From Rana temporaria (lineage: Eukaryota > Chordata > Amphibia > Anura > Ranidae), in the NCBI RefSeq assembly GCF_905171775.1, contig NC_053494.1, positions 200,475,998 to 200,539,997 of the forward strand: DNA of 64,000 nucleotides, written 5' to 3'. Shown piece after piece: positions 20,605-32,544 of the stretch (within the stretch, counting starts at the first letter, position 1; each line of letters begins with the position of its first letter). A program made the position numbers and the translations under genes. The notes below the pieces were generated by a model, which was not told the DNA's origin, did not search any database, and saw only the letters and a list, made by a program, of their open reading frames with translations.

Positions 20605-20755
20605 ACTTACACACGGTCACGGAGAGTGCGGTGGGGGTGCACGCTTGCCGCGCGGCTTCTTGAAGAGGACGTCCATTTCCCTACCGCTGCCATTCTGCTG
20701 ACGTATATCGGTGTGCAGCGGTCGGCAAGTGGTTATTTCCAGCCTTTAGTCTGTT
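20605..20755 (+). mobile_element. right-end fragment of a TTAA element
   Basis: gaagaggacgtcc..ctgccattctgctgacgta..cggcaagtggtta resembles the GC-rich right end of the long TTAA family (compare 1400-1479). Left part absent. Confidence 0.4.
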
Positions 20756-20786
20756 GGGATCTGTCTGTACTAACTTTGCACATCGT

Positions 20787-21478
20787 GGCCCGGATTCAGA
20801 AAGATGAGCGCAGTAAATTTGGGCGCAAGTTCCGTATGCAGAAAGAACTTGCGCCCTTAGTTACGGCGGCGTAGCGTATGTGTGGCGGCGTAAGCCCACC
20901 TAATTCAAATGGGGATGTTGTGGGCGTGTTTTATATAAATTTCACTTGACCCCGCGTATTTGACTTTTTTGTGAACAGCGCATGCGCCGTTCGTGGAAAA
21001 AATCCCAGTGCGCATGCTCGAAATTATGCCGCAAAGCCTCATTGGTATCAACGTGAACGTAACTTACGCAAAGCCTTATTCGCGAACGACTTACGCAAAC
21101 GACGTAAAATTTTCAAAACTCGGAGCGGGAACGACGTCCATACTTAACATTAGCTACGCCTCATATAGCAGGGGTAACTATACGCCGAAAAAAGCCTGAC
21201 GTAAAAAAATGCGCCCGGCGGGACGTACGTTTCTGAATCGGCGTAAATACCTAATTAGCATATTCCTTGCGGAACTATACGGAAGCACCACCTAGCGGCC
21301 AGCGTAAATATGCAGCCTAAGACACGACGGTGTAAGACACTTACGCCGGTCGTATCTTAGGGAAATCTATGCGTAACTGATTCTCTGAATCAGGCGCATA
21401 GAAACGACCGGCCGGACTCAGAGATACGACGGCGTATCTGGAGATACGCCGTCGTATCTCGTTTCTGAATCCGGGCCC
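20787..21478. mobile_element. Harbinger-like MITE, second subfamily
   Basis: Ends ggcccggattcag and ctgaatccgggcc with a paired gatacgccgtcgtatct palindrome near the right end. Body closest to 43429-44117 and 39404-40102. No 3-bp duplication visible. It abuts a Tc1 remnant. Confidence 0.65.
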
Positions 21479-22940
21479 TAGACTTTGCAATATTTGCCCG
21501 CTCTTCTTTGTAGAACGGCTCAAGTTCAGATAAATCTGATGGTGACTGGTTTGTGGACTGCAGTCTTCAAGTCATTCCACAGATTTTCAATGGGATTTAA
21601 GTCTGGGCTCTGGCTAGGCCATGCAAGGACATTCATCTTTTTCTGCTTCAACCCCTGTGTGGTCATTGTTGCTGTGTACTTTGGGTCATTGTCATGTTGG
21701 ACGGTGAACCTTCTTCCCATTGACAACTTTCTGGCAGAGGGCAGCAGATTTTCCCCAAGAATTTAATGGTATTTTGCCCCATCCATTTTTCTTCTATCCT
21801 GACAAGTGCTCCACTCCCTGATACAGAGAAACACCCCCCATACCAGGATATTACCACCTCCATGCTTTACCGTAGGAATTGTGGGCCAAATCCGCAAAGA
21901 CCCGGCGTAACGGCGAATTTCTAATTTAAGTTACACTGCCTTAAAATTTCTACCTAAGTGCCCGATCCACAAAGCACTTACCTAGAAATTTCTGGCCGTG
22001 TAACTTAAATTCCGCCGGCGCAAGGCGTTCCTCATTTCATGGGGGCGATTCCCATTTAAATGAGGCGCGCTCCCGCGCCGGCCATACTGCGCATGCTCGT
22101 GACGTCATTTTCCCGACGTGCATAGCGCGAAATTACGTTACGTCGGGCTTTGTGGATTGCGACGGGTCAATAAAGTTGCGTCGGAAAAAAAAAAAGATAC
22201 GGCACGAAAAAAAAATTTCAAATTCGAAAAAAAAACGCGTCGCTAGACAAGAAGGGTCTGCTTTTACATGGTGTACTAACTTTACACCATGTAAAAGCAG
22301 CCCTAATTTTGCGTATGCAACTTAATACTTACGGAGAAAAAACGAAGCAGAAAAGCTTTGTGGAATTCCGTAAGTGCTAATTTGCATACCCGAGGCGGCA
22401 TTTCGACACGAAAATGCCCCCAGCGGCGGATGCGGTACTGCATCCTAAGATCCGGCAGTGTAATTCAATTACACATGCCGGATCTTCTCCCTAACTATGG
22501 GAAACTGATTCTGTGGATCAGTTCCATAGTTAGGACCAGGGATACGACGGAGTAACAGCAGTTACACCGTCGTATCCCTTTTGAGGATTTGGCCCTGTAT
22601 TTTTTGGATGGTGAGTTGTATTGGATTTTCACCAGACATATCGTTTGGTATTGAGGCCAACAAAAATGTAATTTTAGTCCCATCTGACCATACATTTTTC
22701 CATGTGCCCTCAGAATCTTCAAAGTGAGTTTTGGCAAAGCTCAGTGGTGATTGCACGAGGCCTTTCTTCAAGAAGTGGCTTCTTTGGACCCTCCCATACA
22801 AGCCGTATTTGTGGAGAATTTCTGATATTGTTGTCGCATGCACACAATGACCAACTCTTTGTCATAAATTCCTGCAACTGCGTCACAGTTGCTGTAGGCC
22901 TCTAGGTAGCCTCTCCTGACCAGTTTTCTCCTATCATGCC
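21479..22940 (-). pseudogene. Tc1 transposase remnant A, split by a Harbinger-like MITE
   Basis: Read on the - strand, 22599-22940 holds the middle of a Tc1 transposase (LHKYGLYGR, then VWSDGTKI with the first catalytic Asp). 21479-21879 continues with a GGCF-type block, the second Asp in HDNDPKYT and the Glu block SPDLNPIENLW. The three DDE residues are recognisable but the frame is broken and both ends are missing. Family role: cut-and-paste transposition at TA. This copy is dead. Confidence 0.8.
21883..22595. mobile_element. Harbinger-like MITE nested in Tc1 remnant A
   Basis: Ends gggccaaatcc and ggatttggccc in a 3-bp duplication TGT. Removing it and one TGT restores a continuous Tc1 coding segment, which proves the boundaries. 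Confidence 0.85.
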
Positions 22941-22997
22941 AAGTCTGGGATTCGATCCTGGGACCTGGGGTTCTTTGGATGGTTGGAGGATTGTACC

Positions 22998-24006
22998 TTA
23001 ATCACTTGCCGACCGCCGCACGAACATTTACGTTGTCAGAATGGCACGGGCAGGCAAATGGGGCGTACATGTAAGTCCTTTTAAATTTGCGGCAGCCAGC
23101 TCTGTGACCATGCCTGCGGGACACGCGGACTCGATGTCCGCTGGTGTTCCGTGATCGTGTCACGGAGCTACAGAAGGCTTTGTAAACAAGGCATCTCCAT
23201 GTTCTGTCTTGTGACAGGACACTGATCTTCTGCTCCCTGTCATCGGGAGCTGTGATCAATGTTGTGTCACTGGTAGCCCATCCCCCCCCACACAGTTGGA
23301 ATCGCTCCCTAGGACACTCTTAACCCCTTCCTTGCCCCCTACCCTGTTTCCCTCGAAAATAAGACCTACCCCGAAAATAAGACCTAGTGTTATTTTCCAG
23401 GGCGGCTGCAATATAAGCCCTACCCCGAAAATAAGCCCTAGTTTAAAATGTTTGTAAAATCCTTTAACCCACTCTATTACAGTAATATATATATATATAT
23501 AATGTACAATGTGTGTGTTTCTGTAAAATAAATGCGGGGAAGAGAGCTCCGGTGGGTCACAGAAGCGCAGAGCGGCGCTATAACAAAGGTATTTGGCACA
23601 ATTATATTACAGGAACACACACATTGTGCATTATCTAATACCGTAAAAGAGTGGATTATAGGCTTTTACAAGCATTTTAACTCGGTTCACACTGAGGATT
23701 CTTGTCAGGCAGGGAGAGAGACGGGGAGAGAAGACCGCACATTACATAGTAAGACCTACCCCAAAAATAAGCCCTACTGTGTCTTTTGTTGCCAAAATTA
23801 ATATAAGACCCGGGCTTATTTTCGGGGAAACACGGTAGTGGTTAACCCCTTCCCTGCCAGTGTCATTTGCACAGTAACAGCGCATTTTTATAGCGCTGAT
23901 CGCTGTGTAAATGACAATGGTCCCAAAATAGTGTCAAAAGTGTCCGACGTGTCCGCCATAATGTCGCAGTCACGATAAAAATCGTTGATCGCCGCCATTA
24001 CTAGTA

Positions 24007-24037
<31 letters not shown>

Positions 24038-24480
24038 TGATAAAAATGCCATAAAACTATCCCCTATTTTGTAGACGCTATAACTTTTGCGCAAACCAAT
24101 CAATATACACTTATTGTGATTTTTATTTATTTTTTTAAACAAAAATATGTAGACGAATACGTATCGGTCTAAACTGAGGAAAAAAATTGTTTTTACTATA
24201 AAAAATCTCCAATTATTTTTTTTTTTAAGTTAAAAATATTGTTTTTTTTTTTTTTTTTAAATTGTCACTCTAATTTTGTTTATAGCGCAAAAAATAAAAT
24301 CAGGAGAGGTGATCAAATACCAAAAGAAAGCTCTATTTGTGGGGAAAAAAAGGACATAAATTTTGTTTAGGAGCGATGTTGCACGACCGCCCAATTGTCG
24401 GTTAAAGCGACGCAGTGCTTAATCGTAAAAAAGTGCTCTGGTCATTTGGCAGCCAAATCCTCTGGGGCTGAAGTGGTTAA
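22998..24480 (-). mobile_element. long TTAA element, copy 3, with nested mariner-like MITE
   Basis: TTAAtcacttgccgacc at the left and aagtggTTAA at the right. The family body runs in reverse and is interrupted at a TA by 23340-23837. Both TTAA sites are present. Confidence 0.75.
23340..23837. mobile_element. TA-flanked mariner-like MITE, copy 2 (nested)
   Basis: Starts at the TA of cccctaccctgtttcc and ends ggggaaacacggTA. Same family as 3982-4373. Flanking sequence joins cleanly into the TTAA element. Confidence 0.75.
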
Positions 24481-24482
24481 AG

Positions 24483-24667
24483 CAGTGTTTCTCAATTCCA
24501 GTCCTCAGGCCCCCCCAACAGGTCAGGTTTTCAGGATTTCCATTATTTTGCACAGGTGATTTGATCAGTTTCACTGCCTTAGTAATCACCACAGCCTTTT
24601 CATCTGAGGGAAATCCTGAAAACCTGACCTGTTTGGGGGGCCTGAGGACTGGAATTGAGAAACACTG
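24483..24667. mobile_element. short hAT MITE with 8-bp TSD GGTTAAAG
   Basis: A 185-bp near-perfect palindrome: cagtgtttctcaattccag at the left and ctggaattgagaaacactg at the right. GGTTAAAG lies at 24475-24482 and 24668-24675. It landed on the right edge of the TTAA element. Confidence 0.85.
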
Positions 24668-24675
24668 GGTTAAAG

Positions 24676-24815
24676 GAAGTTCCCTGGTGGCTCAGGAAAT
24701 AGGAAACTATCCAAAAGTAACCTCCCAGGATCAAATCCCAGACACGGCATGACACCACCTGGCCATTTCATTCAATTTGGAGTGACGTCCTGAGCCAGGG
24801 AGGGTCTGTGATGCA
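24676..24815 (+). mobile_element. diverged tRNA-derived SINE head
   Basis: ccctggtggctcagg (A box-like) is followed ~45 bp later by ggatcaaatcccaga (B box-like). Different from the 13191 SINE. No poly(A) tail or duplication visible, so truncated. Confidence 0.45.
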
Positions 24816-24904
24816 CCAAATATTGGTGTTAATAATAGACTTCATTGTGCTTCTAGGCATTAATAAAATTATAATATAAATTAATAAAGAGAGCTTTTGA
24901 CAGT

Positions 24905-25318
24905 GCCTTGCCACCCATAATTGATTGTTTGCTTTAGTTGCACTACCAGTGACTGAAATGCTCCAGGAAAGCTCTTTTTATGCTGAGCTAATCAAAATGA
25001 CCACAGCTGATTACAGTTGAAAGTCAAATGGCTTTGAGTGCCATTGAAAAGGTGATTAGTTACCTGATTGAGTTTACAAGTTATTTTTATTAGAGGGGTG
25101 ATCCTTTTTCCAACTCTGTAATTCTTTTTTTGATTTTTGATTTTTTTTTTCTGACATGTTGGTGTTATATGTTTCACTTGGATGTTCTAAGTTTCACTGA
25201 GTAAATACAGCTGGATAAAACAGAAACTGTGTCTGCCTTCATGTCAGGCTACAAAGCAACAAATTGTGATCATTTTGAAGGTGGGTGATTCTTTTCTATA
25301 CCCCCTGTCCATGTACAT
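24905..25318. mobile_element. Tc1-like element end fragment
   Basis: Contains gtttcactgagtaaatacag and ends gattcttttctataccccctg, the style of a Tc1 3' terminus. Its first ~270 bp are nearly identical to 28533-28807, inside another element. No transposase coding part. Confidence 0.5.
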
Positions 25319-25675
25319 ACTAGTACTTTAATCATGTGAAACAAAACTCAGTTTCCTGTCTTTGAAAAGAAAATTGTTTACAGAGCAGTGACGGCTATTA
25401 GTGATCCTCACCAAATGGACATCCAGCTTCCATTACCCCTGGCGGGTGGTCCGGATCGGTAAACAGTGCGCTCATTAGTGCTACAATTTTGGAGATGAAG
25501 CATCAACAGTCATTAATGGGGGGGGGGGGGATATCTGCACGTCTGTACATTGCAAACTATTTTAGGCTTTGCTTCAATATATTCCTGGTATTTTTATTTC
25601 ATGAAACATTTGCAGATCCTTATTTAAAATCCTATTTTTAGTGCTGAACTTTTAAAGTTGATATGCTTTTTTTTT
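25319..25675. other. unassigned stretch
   Basis: No ends, repeats or convincing frames, apart from a short G-run at 25517. Confidence 0.3.
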
Positions 25676-25925
25676 AACCACTTCAGCTTCGGAAAATTTT
25701 ACCCCCTTCATGACCAGGCTTTTTTTGCTATTTGGCACAGCACTACTTTAACTGGTAATTGCGCGGTCATGCAATGCTGTATCCAAACGAAAATGTATAT
25801 AGTTTTTTTTTTTCACACAAATATTGCTTTCTTTTGGTGGTTTTTAATCACCACTGTGTTTTTTTTTTTTTGCACTATAAACGGGGAAAAAAAGGACTTT
25901 TGAGGGGAAAAAAAAATATTTCCAG
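25676..25925 (+). mobile_element. long TTAA element, copy 4, left part only
   Basis: TTaaccacttcagcttcgg, then the family's left third, strongly diverged. It breaks off at the minisatellite junction. Confidence 0.55.
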
Positions 25926-25959
25926 GCCCACCTCACGTCAGCTCACAACGGGTTAACAC

Positions 25960-26944
25960 CTCCTTTTGTCTTTTCCCACAATGATGGAGCATAAACCTTT
26001 CGTTGATGGATGGTCTTTTCCCATAATGATAGAACGTAAAGTGCTTGTTGATGAAGGATGGTCTTTCCCCACAGTGATAGAGCGTAAAGCACTCGTTGAT
26101 GGAGGATGGTCTTTTCCCACAATGATGGAGCGTAAAGCACTCGGTGATGAAGGATGGTCTTTTCCCACAATGATGGAGCGTAAACAGCTCATTGATGGAG
26201 GATGGTCTTTTCCCACAATGACAGAGCGTAAAGCACTCTGTGATGAAGGATGGTCTTTTCCCACAATGATGGAGCGTAAAGTGCTTGTTGATGAAGGATG
26301 GTCTTTCCCCACAGTGATAGAGCGTAAAGCACTCGTTGATGGAGGGTGGTCTTTTCCCACAATGATGGAGCGTAAAGTGCTTGTTGATGAAGGATGGTCT
26401 TTCCCCACAGTGATAGAGCGTAAAGCACTCGTTGATGGAGGGTGGTCTTTTCCCACAATGATGGAGCGTAAAGCACTCGTTGATGGAGGATGGTCTTTTC
26501 CCACAACGATGGAGCGTAAAGCACTCGGTGATGAAGGATGGTCTTTTCCCACAATGATGGAGCGTAAAGCACTCGTTGATGGAGGATGGTCTTTTCCCTC
26601 AATGATGGAGCGTAAACAGCTCATTGATGAAGGATGGTCTTTTCCCACAATGATGGAGCGTAAACAGCTCATTGATGAAGGATGGTCTTTTCCCACAATG
26701 ATGGAGCGTAAACAGCTCATTGATGAAGGATGGTCTTTTCCCACAATGATGGAGCGTAAACAGCTCATTGATGAAGGATGGTCTTTTCCCACAATGATGG
26801 AATGTAAACAGCTCATTGATGAAGGATGGTTTTTTCCCACAATGATGGAGCGTAAACAGCTCATTGATGAAGGATGGTCTTTTCCCACAATGATGGAGCG
26901 TAAACAGCTCATTGATGAAGGATGGTCTTTTCCCACAATGATTA
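25960..26944. repeat. 48-bp minisatellite (about 20 units)
   Basis: Unit: ggatggtcttttcccacaat followed by gatggagcgtaaa, then cagctcattgatgaa or gcactcgttgatgga. The right third is almost homogeneous for the cagctcatt variant and the left two thirds mix variants. 48 bp is 16 codons, so both strands stay open for about 327-329 codons. Openness on both strands, with no start context or splice link, argues that it is not a gene. Confidence 0.9.
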
Positions 26945-27171
26945 AATACTTTTAATCGTCTGGCTATGGAATAGGCTACACTAGAGGTTCAGGGATTTTC
27001 ATCTGAGGTTGTTCAGACTTTGGTGATCAGAAGATCATCCATGAAAATGAGAGTGTATTAAATACGTTTTTTTTTTTTTTTTTGCTTAGCAAAAGTTTTC
27101 TCTCCTGTGTTCCCTGCTCTAGCCAATATCCTTGACACTTTACAGTCAGCGCTAGAGGTTGGTCTCTGTTT

Positions 27172-27684
27172 TTTTTTTTTTTTTGCATTTTGTGCATGTA
27201 CTCGAGAGAGGAGCCGGACTGCAGGAGTTGGGAGTAGGCAGGCCTCCCCCAGAGGCAATCTGCCACCTTTCTCCATGCCCCGGGTGGCAATGGTGGGTGT
27301 GTGAGGGGGTCCTCCCACACAGCCCGCCCTACCTGCTCCGCTTTGAAGCCCAACGGGGCAGAAGGACTCCCTATAAGGGAGTGAGAGGATCTAGCCTGCT
27401 CAACCAGCCCCGTTAGTCCTTCGCCTCTCTTTTTAGAGACCGCGTGGTCAAAGTGCGTGCATGTTAACCCAATTTAGAGTGCGTGTAAGTGTGGTGGTTT
27501 TTGTGGGAGGGGGGTGGGCGTACTAAGCGCAGGCTTACCTCGCATAGCACACCCACCGGGAGCCGGGCTGAGACCACCAAACTCAATTCACATGTAGCTG
27601 AGACCGGGATCCGAACCCCTAGCTGCAGAGGTGAATGGCTTGTCAGCGCAGTGCCAATCGCGTTGAGCCACCGCAGCTCCCCTT
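27172..27684 (-). mobile_element. tRNA-derived SINE, copy 2
   Basis: Reverse orientation: poly(T) at the left, tRNA-like head at the right (gcgttgagccaccgcagctcc). The body matches copy 1 but has ~50 extra bp near 27500-27560. Flanked by GGTTGGTCTCTGTTT (27157-27171) and GGTTGGTCTCCGTTT (27685-27699), one mismatch. Confidence 0.85.
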
Positions 27685-27697
27685 GGTTGGTCTCCGT

Positions 27698-29092
27698 TTA
27701 ACCACTTGTCTACTGTGCACATACACCCTCTTCCTGCCCAGACGAGATTTTGGCTTCCGCCACTGCGTCGCTTTAACTGACAATTGCGCAGTCGTGCGAC
27801 GTGGCTCCCAAACAAAATTGACGTCCTTTTTTTCCCCACAAATAGAGCTTTCTTTTGGTGGTATTTGATCGCCTGTGCGGTTTTTATTTTTTGGGCTATA
27901 AACAAAAAAAGAGCGTCAATTTTGAAAAAAAACACAATATTTTTTACTTTTTGCTATAATAAATATCCCATAAAAAAAAACAAAAATTCTCAGTTTAGGC
28001 CGATACGTATTATTCTACATATTTTTGGTAAAAAAAAAAAAAAAATCACAACAACCTGGTTTGCGCAAAAGTTATATTGCCTACAAAATAGGGGACATAA
28101 TGATTTTTTTTTTTACTAGGAATGGCGGCGATCTGCGTTTTTTTTCAGGACTGTGATATTGCGGCGGACACATCGGACACTTTTGACACATTTTTGGGAC
28201 CATTCACATTTATACAGTGCTATAAATATGCATTGATTACTGTATAAATGTGACTGGCAGGGAAGGGGTTAATCACTAGGGGGCAGGGAAGGGGTTAAAT
28301 GTGTAGCCTATTGTGTGTTCTAACTGTAGGGGGAGGGGGCTGACTGGGGGAGGTGACCAATCTGTGTCCCTATGTACAAGGGACACAGATCGGTCTCCTC
28401 TCTCTCTGACAGGACGTGGAGCTCTGTGTTTACACACAGAGCTTCACATCCCTGCTCAGTTACTGGGCAATCGCGGGTGCCCGGCGGCCATCGCGGCCGC
28501 CGGGCACGCACACTGTGTTCTCAGTGACGCGACGGTTGCTTTAGTTGCACTACCAGTGACTAAAATGCTCCAGGAAAGCTCTTTTTATGCTGAGCTCATC
28601 AAAATGACCACAGCTGATTACAGTTGAAAGTCAAATGGCTTTGAGTGCCATTGAAAAGGTGATTAGTTACCTGATTGAGTTTACAAGTTATTTTTAGGAG
28701 AGGGGTGATCCTTTTTCCAACTCTGTAATTATTTTTTTGATTTTTGATTTTTTTTTTCTGACATGTTGGTGTTATATCTTTCACTTGGATGTTCTAAGTT
28801 TCACTGAGCAAAGAGCTTTCCTGGAGCATTTCAGTCACTGGTAGTGCAACTAAAGCAACCATCGCGTCACTGAGAATACAGTGCGCGTGCCCAGTAACTG
28901 AGCAGGGACGTGAAGCTCTGTGTGTAAACACAGAGCTCCACGTCCTGTCAGAGAGAGAGGAGACAGTGACGCGATGGGTGCGCACGCGCGCCCTAGAGGC
29001 TTTCAATGACAGGACGTCATACGACGTCCTGTCGGAACAATAGAGCATTCCGCCCGCCGTCATTTGATGGCGGGCGGGTGTTAAGTGGTTAA
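27698..29092 (+). mobile_element. long TTAA element, copy 5, with internal fold-back
   Basis: TTAAccacttgtctactg at the left and gttaagtggTTAA at the right. Between 28394 and 28964 a large inverted repeat has formed around a piece of the Tc1-like end. The left TTAA lies in the last bases of the SINE's right target duplication, so the TTAA element inserted after the SINE. Confidence 0.75.
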
Positions 29093-29218
29093 GGTACAGA
29101 TCTCTACTTTATTTTTTCACAGGCTGCAGATGGCGGCAAAAGCCAGTGACCAGATACTTCTTCCAGATAACAATCTATAGATGACCTTGAGGGAAATCCT
29201 TGTTCCCTCTGTGAGACT

Positions 29219-29863
29219 TAGGCTCCATTCACACCTAGGCAGACAAATTCGCGGCGTTTTGTCGCCGCAAATCGCGGTACAAATAGCGGCGTTTTGTACC
29301 GCGATTTGCGGCGACAAAACACCGGTATTGTCCGCCTAGATGTGCCCCAGATTGATCCCCTCTTTGGAGATGGTTCCCATCTCCTAGCCGAACGCCGAAA
29401 GCCACCTGAAAAAAAGGTCCGGGACCTTTTTTCAGGCGGCAGGCGTCCGGCGTCCGGCGTTCAGCGTGGAGATGTGAACCATCTCCATAGAGGGACATGT
29501 GTTTTCATCCCTCTGGCGGCAGCGGCGTAGCACTACAGGCATAAAAATGCCTAGATGTGAATGGGGGCTTAGGCTCCATTCACATCTATGCGACAAAACG
29601 CCCGACGCCGGACGCTTCTGCCGCTAGAGGGGAGAATTCCCATTGCTGTCTATGGAGATGGTTCACATCTCATAGACGCCGAACGCCTGTCGCCTGAAAA
29701 AAAGTCCCGGACCCTTTTTTTCAGGCGACAGGCGTTTGGCGTCTATGAGATGTGAACCATTCGCCCATTGACAGCAATGGGAATGCTTTGTCAAATAAAA
29801 AAAAAAAAGTTTCACACTCGCGGCAAAATACGCCGTAGTCGCATAGATGTGAATGGAGCCTAA
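29219..29863. mobile_element. two head-to-tail MITEs (ttaggctccattcacatcta ends)
   Basis: Units 29219-29571 and 29570-29863 each begin ttaggctccattcaca and end with the inverse (tgaatggagcctaa or tgaatgggggcttagg). Inside are strong palindromes (tacaaatagcggcgttttgta region; cctgaaaaaaaggtcc region). Superfamily unclear. Confidence 0.6.
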
Positions 29864-30545
29864 GGCTTGGATCTGAGAGCACCCTTTGCTCCAATAGGTT
29901 TAATTTCCGTTGAAGTACCTCATGGTAAAACTAGTTCTGACAGCAACTACTTCAGACATAAGGATGTTGGAGATTGCAACACTTTCCTGCAAGGGCCCTT
30001 TGGTGTCTTTTTTTTTTATTTATTTTTGACCAGAGATAGGGATACCATGTCTATCTCCAAAATTAATCTTTAAAAGTCGCATCCTGCAGTTTCCCGAAAA
30101 ACTCGGAAGTAGTCCCTCAGAGTTTTCACAGGAGAGTCACTAAGTGCAGAGCAGGAAGACTTCAGTTTTCTTACACATGGTCGAGTTACTAACAGTGTAC
30201 TTGGTCAAAAGCGGAAAGTGTACAATCTTTTCATTTAGCCATCAGGCCCTCAAGAGTCATCCACTCTTGGGTTACCAGAGTGATTAGATTGGCATGCAGG
30301 AAGTACGCTTTTCTGCTCTGAAACAATTGCAAGCCTATTTTACTAGAGGGGGGGCAGCCTTTGGGGGGGTTATGCCAGGATTGCTTGGAAGATATAGGTA
30401 AGGGCTGGCTTGCGAAGGTCTGGTGCGGCCTTCATTCAATCTTACAAACTAAATATGCGGTCAGCAAGCTTGGGACAAGAGAGATCATTTCTTTCTGGCT
30501 TTAGCAGCTTTTCTTTGATTGTCAGTGTCTCTTTTCATTTGTTCT
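29864..30545. other. unassigned stretch
   Basis: No element ends, tandem repeats or convincing frames. Could be an old retroelement body. Confidence 0.3.
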
Positions 30546-30553
30546 CTCCCGCC

Positions 30554-31333
30554 CAGGGGTGTAACTAGAAATCACAGGGCCCCATAGCAAAATGTATGGG
30601 GCCCCACCTGCAAACAGCCCCCCCCGTGCGTTTAATGGAGATAGTTGCTGCGTTAGATGAGCACAGTGGCTGAGTTTGGCACATCGGCCACATTTTATGG
30701 CACAGTGGCTGCATTTAGACACAGTGGCTGCATTTGATGGGCACCGTGGCTGCATTTGACAGGCACAGTGGCTGCGTTTGATGGACACAGTGGCTGCATT
30801 TGACGGCACAGTGGCTGCGTTTAATGGCACAGTTAATTACTTACAGGGTAAGGCCGAAGGTCGTGTCAGGTGCAGTGCAGTCACTGACAGTCTCACAGCA
30901 AGACAGGCTCCGTCAGGCAGCTCTTTTCAGAAAGGCTCAGCTCGCTCCCCTCCCTCTGAGCCACGCTGTCTGAAAATGGCAGAAGTGGGTGGAGGCGAGC
31001 TAGTTTTCCAGCCACTGAGGCGGCGTGCTATGAATGCCGGAGAGCAGCCGAGGCGTGCTCTGAGTGCTGGGGCGGCCGCGGCGCGCTCTGAATGCTGGGG
31101 TGGCCGTGGCCTCTGACATCATTGGTTGGTAGGAGTTCGGCGGCCAGCGATTCTAGCAACCGGTGCAGTCAAGTGGCGTGCCACAGCTTCGGCATCTCGG
31201 CGCCCCTTCTCTGCGGCAGCTTACAGTGTCGGGGGCGCGCACCCGCCTAGGGTCAGCCCTACTCACTGGGCCCCACTCGGCTGCGGGCCTCAAAGTACCC
31301 GCGTGGGTCGCTATGGTGGTAGTTCCGCCCCTG
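30554..31333. mobile_element. hAT-like element with 8-bp TSD CTCCCGCC
   Basis: Ends caggggtgtaactagaa and gtggtagttccgcccctg; CTCCCGCC at 30546-30553 and 31334-31341. The inside starts with about eight ~22-bp units (gcacagtggctgcatttgat, 30655-30840), then GC-rich sequence. No transposase. Confidence 0.85.
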
Positions 31334-31387
31334 CTCCCGCCCTATATTAGCTTTGGTATATCCCATTGTGTGCTGACGTGAGGTGGG

Positions 31388-31640
31388 ACAGGAAAATTGT
31401 TATCAAATACTTACCGTAATCCTCTTTTCCTGGCCTATCCTCACGTCAGGACTCCCTCCCTAGTGGCCTGTCGCAGGCTAGGTTATCGAACATCTTAGTT
31501 GGGGGAGGGGCTGTCTTTTATTCAGCTTGGAACAGGTGGTCCTATGGGGCTCCAAAGGAGGCATTAACCCGTTGTGTGCTGACATGAGAATGGGCCAGGA
31601 AAGAAAAATTACGGTAAGTATTTGATAACAATTTTCCGTT
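31388..31640. mobile_element. palindromic MITE (aaaattgttatcaaatac ends)
   Basis: ggaaaattgttatcaaatac at the left and gtatttgataacaattttcc at the right, with tgtgctgacgtgagg-type blocks next to both. The same tgacgtgaggtggg blocks occur at 25925-25960, beside the 48-bp minisatellite. Confidence 0.6.
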
Positions 31641-31794
31641 ATTTTACTTTCTTCTATAAAGCGTCCAATACATGTTCATAATTTATGGCCAAAATGTATT
31701 CTGCTACATGTTTTTGCAAAAAAAAAAAAAAAAAGTATCCAGATAAGTGTTTATTGATTGGTTCGCTTGAAAGTTATAGTGCCTACAAACTATT
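31640..31794 (+). mobile_element. middle fragment of a long TTAA element
   Basis: Matches the family around tgtttattgattggttcgc..aaagttatagtgcctacaaa. Cut by the next MITE. Confidence 0.4.
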
Positions 31795-32520
31795 AGCTGG
31801 ATTCAAAAAGACGCGCTTAACGTTAGGCAGGCGTAGCGTATCTCATATACGCTACGCCGCCGTAAGTTAGAGAGGCAAGTGCTGTATTCACAAAGCACTT
31901 GCGTCCTAATTTACGGTGGCGTAGCGTAAATGTGCCGGCGTAAGCGCGCCTAATTCAAATTGTGAAGAGGTGGGCGTGTTTTATGTAAATAAAGCATGAC
32001 CCCACGTAAATGAAGTTTTTATCGAACGGCGCATGCGCCGTCAGTGGACGTATCCCAGTGCGCCTGCTCCAAATTACGCCGCAAAGACTTGGTTTCAACG
32101 TGAACGTAAATTACGCCCAGCCCCATTCACGGACGACTTACGCAAACGACGTAAAAATTTAAAAATTTGACGCGGGACCGACGTCCATACTTAACATTGG
32201 CTGGGCCAGCTTTTTGGTGGACTAACTTTACGCCTGAAAACGCCTTAAGTAAACGGCGTATCTTTACTGCGACGGGCAAGCGTATGTTCGTGTATAGGCG
32301 TATCTCGCTGATTTACGCATTCTAGGCGTAAATCGGCGTACACGCCTCTAGCGGCCGGCCTAAATAGACAGCTAAGATACGACGGCGCCTGCGATCGTAT
32401 CTTAGCTAGATTTAAGTGCATCTCAATTTGAGAATACACTTAAATTTCCGACGGCGCAGATTCAGAGTTACGACGGCGTATCTACTGATACGCCGGCGTA
32501 AACCTCTCTGAATCTGGCTA
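31795..32520. mobile_element. Harbinger-like MITE, second subfamily
   Basis: Ends agctggattca and tgaatctggct; strong internal homology to 52956-53695 and 39404-40102 (cgcatgcgccgt, ttcacggacgacttacgcaa). No exact 3-bp duplication. Confidence 0.65.
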
Positions 32521-32544
32521 TATGGGACATATATTAGAATTTTT

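Noticed and set aside
25953..26955. 327-329-codon frames on both strands as genes
   Set aside because: Product of a 48-bp repeat lacking stops; the two strands cannot both code and nothing links to splice sites.
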